64,000 bases of DNA from CAYGZL01 sp964354345 (GTDB lineage Bacteria; Chloroflexota; Anaerolineae; Anaerolineales; UBA4823). Made by a program: the position numbers and the translations under genes. The notes beneath the pieces were generated by a model, which had not been told where the DNA came from, searched no databases, and worked only from the letters and a program-made list of their open reading frames with translations. This document shows, piece after piece, positions 60,927-64,000 of the stretch (position 1 is the stretch's first letter; the number at the start of each line of letters is the position of its first letter). The stretch is from assembly GCA_964354345.1 (NCBI GenBank), contig CAYGZL010000032.1, positions 124,001 through 188,000 of the forward strand, in the 5' to 3' direction.

Positions 60927-62642
60927 ATGTCCCGCAGACCTTTATATCTTCTGGTAGCGGTTTTTATGGTTCTGAGTATTGTTTTGAGCGCCTGTGGTAC
61001 AGGCGCGCAGCAACCCACCGTTGAACCAACCGCTGAACCAACCGCACCGCCCAAGCCTACCGTTGCTCCCACCTACACGACAATGAAGGTTGAGGCGCCA
61101 GATTGTAACTATGGCGGTAATTTGAAGGCGATCGAATCGACCGATGAGTTCACCGTCAAGTTCACTTTCTGCAAACCCGACCCCGCTTTCCTGCCGAAGG
61201 TTGCTTCTGTGGAAGCATTTAACATTTATGATGCTGATTACCTTAAATCAATCGGCGGCGATGCAACCAAGATGAATGACAACCCAATCGGCTCAGGTCC
61301 TTACATGGTCAAGGAATGGGTGCGTGGTGATCATATCACTTTTGTCCCCAACCCCAACTATTATGGCGAAAAGCCGGCGAACAAGACTTTCATCTTGAAA
61401 TGGAATAAAGAAGCCGCATCTCGTTTGCTCGATCTACAAGCGGGCAACATCAGTGGTGTTGCTGAAGTTACCGCGGATGATATTGCCACGATTAATGCGG
61501 ATGCAAACCTGAAGCTTTATCCCCGTAAGATCAATAACTTCCTCTACCTGGGCGTTAACAACACCAAGCCGCCCTTTGATAACGAGAAAGTCCGTCAGGC
61601 ATTCGCCATGGCGATTGACAAGCAACGCATTATCGACAACTTCTACGCACCAGGATCGGTCGCCGCGACTCAGTTTGTTCCGCCGGGTGTTAAACCAGGC
61701 TTTACGGATGGCTACCAGGGCACCAAGTTCGATGCAGCGACAGCCAAGCAAATGCTAACCGATGCTGGCTTTGACTTCAATCAGGAATATGTTTTATCCT
61801 ACGCCGAGCGCACTCGGCCCTACTTCCCACAGCCGACCAAGATCGCCCAAGATGTCCAGGCTCAACTGGCCGAAATTGGCATCAAGATCAAGCTGGAAAT
61901 GCAAGAATGGGCTGCTTACCTGCCAGACACACGCGACGGCAAAAAAACCCTCTTCTTCCTGGGTTGGAGTGAAGACTATCCTGACGCGACTAACTGGTAC
62001 GATGTTTTCTTAACTGGTTCCAGCCAAAGTTTCGGGAATGCTTTCCCAGATATCGTGGAATTGATTCAAAAGGCTGCTACACTTGGCGATCCAGTCGAGC
62101 GCCAGAAGCTTTACGACCAGGTCAACAAGCTGTACGATCAGCATGTTCCAACGATCGTCCTGGCGCATGGCACAACCAACCTGGCTTTCCTGGCCTCGGT
62201 AAAGAACGTTGTCCTCGGTCCTTACAACGAGAACTTCCCGCAGATGGTACCGGATGACGGCACCCTCGTTTTCTCCCAGGACGGCGAGCCGGTTTCGTTG
62301 GATTGCGCTGATGAAACCGACGGCAACTCCTTCCGCGCTTGCAAGCAAGTTTTTAGCAAGCTGTATGACTTTGAGTGGGGTTCTTCATCTCTCAAGCCTG
62401 ACCTGGCTGAAAAATGTGTTGGCAATAGCGATGCCACCCAATGGACCTGCACTCTCCGTAAGGGTGTCAAGTTCTCGAACGGTGCTGCACTGGACGCGAA
62501 TGATGTTGTCACCACCTTTGCCCTTGGTTGGGATGCCACGAATCCGCTTCGTAAAGGTAATTCGGGCGCGTTCCAATACTTCAAGGACTTCTTCGGACCT
62601 AAGGCTCTCAATCAACCGCCTGAACCAACTCCAACCCCCTGA
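60927..62642 (+). CDS. Family-5 ABC solute-binding lipoprotein, circularly permuted
   Basis: 571 residues. A lipoprotein signal ends at LSAC (Cys23), then comes a P/T/E-rich linker to about residue 55. The next part, DEFTVKFTFCKPDPAFL, NPIGSGPYMVKEWVRGDHIT and NEKVRQAFAMAIDKQRIIDN, corresponds to the middle and end of DppA/OppA-type proteins; after LGPYNENFPQMV, where such proteins end, it runs on into DDGTLVFSQDGEPVSLDCAD (from about residue 443), KLYDFEWG, SSSLKPDLAEKC and CTLRKGVKFSNGAALDANDV, which normally open the mature protein. The tail is QPPEPTPTP. All parts of the fold are present once, in permuted order. It probably binds peptides or similar solutes for the permeases downstream. 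Confidence 0.9.
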   Translation: MSRRPLYLLVAVFMVLSIVLSACGTGAQQPTVEPTAEPTAPPKPTVAPTYTTMKVEAPDCNYGGNLKAIESTDEFTVKFTFCKPDPAFLPKVASVEAFNIYDADYLKSIGGDATKMNDNPIGSGPYMVKEWVRGDHITFVPNPNYYGEKPANKTFILKWNKEAASRLLDLQAGNISGVAEVTADDIATINADANLKLYPRKINNFLYLGVNNTKPPFDNEKVRQAFAMAIDKQRIIDNFYAPGSVAATQFVPPGVKPGFTDGYQGTKFDAATAKQMLTDAGFDFNQEYVLSYAERTRPYFPQPTKIAQDVQAQLAEIGIKIKLEMQEWAAYLPDTRDGKKTLFFLGWSEDYPDATNWYDVFLTGSSQSFGNAFPDIVELIQKAATLGDPVERQKLYDQVNKLYDQHVPTIVLAHGTTNLAFLASVKNVVLGPYNENFPQMVPDDGTLVFSQDGEPVSLDCADETDGNSFRACKQVFSKLYDFEWGSSSLKPDLAEKCVGNSDATQWTCTLRKGVKFSNGAALDANDVVTTFALGWDATNPLRKGNSGAFQYFKDFFGPKALNQPPEPTPTP

Positions 62643-62663
62643 GTAATTTGTTATAAGTAACAT

Positions 62664-62693
62664 CGGATGGGGCATCCAAAGATGCCCCATCCG
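62664..62693 (+). repeat. Strong hairpin between binding-protein and permease genes
   Basis: CGGATGGGGCATC (62664-62676) and GATGCCCCATCCG (62681-62693) form a perfect 13-bp stem with a CAAA loop. No T-run follows. Such intercistronic hairpins after binding-protein genes commonly stabilise the upstream message and lower permease expression. Confidence 0.8.
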
Positions 62694-62728
62694 GCTTAAA
62701 ATCCGGCTAATATCTACTCTTTTTCGCT

Positions 62729-63805
62729 ATGATTCAATTTATCGTTCGCCGATTGCTTTTGCTTTTCCCGGTTCTCCTAGGTATATTGCTGGTCACCTTC
62801 ACGATCACGCGCCTGGTCCCTGGGAATCCCTGCTATGTGATGTTGGGTGAACGCGCCAATGCCGCCACCTGCGATGAATTCATGAAGCGCTATGGCCTGG
62901 ATAAAAGTATGCCGGAGCAGTTTGGCAGGTTTATCCTAAACTTGCTTACAGGCGATTTCGGTACCTCGATTAAAGACAGACGACCAATCACCACGATTAT
63001 CGCCGAACGTTTGCCAATGACGATCGAACTGACCATCCTGGCGATGATCTTTGCTTCGATTTTTGGCGTCCTCCTGGGCGTCGTCTCAGCCCTCAACCGG
63101 AACAGCATTGTTGATACCCTGACGATGATCGGTGCAAATATTGGGGTAAGTATGCCGGTGTTCTGGCTGGGTCTTCTTTTAGCCTATGTTTTCGCCCTGC
63201 TTCTAAAAGGTACACCTTTAGCCTTGCCACCCAGCAGCCGATTGTCAGCAGGGATGTCCTTAGTGCCCTTGGATCTGGCTTGGGGTCTTCAGGATATTAC
63301 TGGCATTGGAAAATTCTTACTCCAACTTACTTCCAACTCGGCCATTCTAAATGGTTTGTTAACCGGTAATTTCGCCCTGGTCGGAGACGCACTGAGACAC
63401 CTGATCTTGCCTGCATTGGCTGTCGGTACAATTTCACTCTCGGTGATTGCCCGTATGACACGCTCGAGCTTGTTGGATGTGTTAGGTCAGGACTTTATCC
63501 GTACCGCCCGGGCAAAAGGTCTGAAATATTCAACTGTAATCTCGCGCCATGCTCTACGGAATGCCTTGATCCCAATTGTCACAATTATTGGTATTCAAAC
63601 AGGCGGGTTGCTATCTGGAGCAGTTCTGACTGAAACGATTTTTTCGCTCCCAGGTGTCGGTTCGCGCATGGTTGAGGCGATCTTGAGCCGTGATTATCCG
63701 GTCGTGCAGGGCTTTGCCGTTGTCATCGCTTTGATCTTCGTCTTCACCAACCTCATTGTGGATGTCTCCTATGCCTACCTTGATCCGCGCATCAGGCTTA
63801 AATAG
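62729..63805 (+). CDS. Peptide/nickel-type ABC transporter permease (DppB-like)
   Basis: 358 residues. The opening FIVRRLLLLFPVLLGILLVT is the hallmark of DppB/OppB proteins. About six membrane helices follow, and the ATPase-contact EAA loop appears as FIRTARAKGLKYSTVISRHA with RNALIPIVTIIGIQTGGLL. The segment PGNPCYVMLGERANAATCDE lies in the external domain. It forms one half of the translocation pore and is co-transcribed with the binding protein and the next permease. Confidence 0.93.
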   Translation: MIQFIVRRLLLLFPVLLGILLVTFTITRLVPGNPCYVMLGERANAATCDEFMKRYGLDKSMPEQFGRFILNLLTGDFGTSIKDRRPITTIIAERLPMTIELTILAMIFASIFGVLLGVVSALNRNSIVDTLTMIGANIGVSMPVFWLGLLLAYVFALLLKGTPLALPPSSRLSAGMSLVPLDLAWGLQDITGIGKFLLQLTSNSAILNGLLTGNFALVGDALRHLILPALAVGTISLSVIARMTRSSLLDVLGQDFIRTARAKGLKYSTVISRHALRNALIPIVTIIGIQTGGLLSGAVLTETIFSLPGVGSRMVEAILSRDYPVVQGFAVVIALIFVFTNLIVDVSYAYLDPRIRLK

Positions 63806-63808
63806 TCT

Positions 63809-64000
63809 ATGACTGCTACAACCACCACGCCCGAACTAATATCTGAGCCCATCACACTGCGCGGTAACCCATCCACACAATCGCTGCGTCGCTTTCTCCA
63901 CCATCGCTCAGCTCAATTAGGCATGTTCTTGTTGGGAATCCTTTTACTCTGTGCAATTTTCGCCGAACAAATTGCACCCTTCGATCCCATCATTCCTTTG
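63809..64000 (+). CDS. Peptide-type ABC transporter permease (DppC-like), cut by the window end
   Basis: 64 codons are present from ATG 63809, four bases after the DppB-like gene. A polar N-terminus of about 35 residues (LRRFLHHRSAQLGMF) leads into the first membrane helix (LLGILLLCAIFAEQIAPFDP), typical for DppC/OppC. The remainder lies outside the window. Confidence 0.85.
   Translation, partial: MTATTTTPELISEPITLRGNPSTQSLRRFLHHRSAQLGMFLLGILLLCAIFAEQIAPFDPIIPL

Noticed and set aside
60927..62642. Two partial binding-protein genes fused by misassembly
   Set aside because: The frame is continuous with one signal peptide, one linker, each fold element once, a fitting tail and a stop followed by a normal intercistronic hairpin. 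A collapsed repeat would not be expected to give a new P/T-rich tail and linker at the new ends. Reads would still be worth checking.

Overview
The window reads as a bacterial chromosome segment from a member of the Chloroflexota, most likely class Anaerolineae. The evidence is indirect: large polytopic GT-C glycosyltransferases with a soluble C-terminus, a spermidine-synthase-like membrane fusion, a lipoprotein with an NBR1-type Ig domain, P/T-rich linkers behind lipoboxes, a threonyl-tRNA synthetase without a TGS domain behind a T-box, and a roughly balanced base composition. No 16S rRNA, phage, IS element or CRISPR array is present. Gene density is high, and about 61 protein genes (three cut or decayed) plus one tRNA can be supported.

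Layout. 1-2113: end of a sugar-type ABC ATPase, phosphoglycerate mutase and a secreted two-repeat protein. 2123-4341 (minus): two membrane proteins. 4550-18256 (plus): a long run with alaS, three tandem GT-C paralogues, a GT2, a WbqC-like protein and a sugar aminotransferase (a surface-glycan module), then ruvX and mltG. 18298-25446 (minus): two GT2 enzymes, an AlbA-type regulator, lon and folC. 25559-28319: a DUF218 protein, an HD protein, a small lipoprotein and a tyrosine-recombinase-fold protein that has lost its active site. 28396-33852: uvrC with a 40-residue membrane protein, a PncC-type amidase, metG and a DUF177 protein. 33905-39183 (plus): XTP pyrophosphatase, hydrolase, tRNA-Val, T-box-thrS, and infC-rpmI-rplT. 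39576-45125 (plus): M1 peptidase, three tandem GNAT enzymes, HAD phosphatase, amidase. 45176-49200 (minus): a PPDK-N-type protein and a decayed NuoF/glutamate-synthase-like locus. 49312-60623: GNAT protein, ilvE, PAP2, SIS isomerase, rsmI, lipoprotein, MGDG-synthase-like GT, DUF951, M50 protease, HD protein, prephenate dehydrogenase, kbl and a small Cys-containing protein. 60772-64000: promoter and first genes of a peptide-type ABC importer.

Three things stand out. (1) The solute-binding protein at 60927-62642 is, by motif order, a circular permutant of the family-5 (DppA/OppA) fold: the segment that normally opens the mature protein is at its C-terminus. (2) metG appears to be controlled by ribosome-mediated attenuation: a consensus promoter, a 22-residue Met-rich leader peptide with a strong ribosome-binding site, a near-copy of the terminator 5' arm at the leader stop codon, and an 11-bp terminator-like hairpin. 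A few kilobases away thrS uses a T-box, so neighbouring aminoacyl-tRNA synthetases would use different sensing mechanisms. (3) The recombinase-like protein at 27402 lacks four of the six catalytic residues, including the nucleophilic Tyr, and its own promoter overlaps a perfect palindrome.

Gene starts were corrected where the sequence decides. infC begins with ATC at 37780, with the codons upstream closed by TGA. rpmI begins at GTG 38414, lon at ATG 24073 (ATGA overlap with folC), the DUF951 gene at 56791 and the PAP2 gene at 51870.
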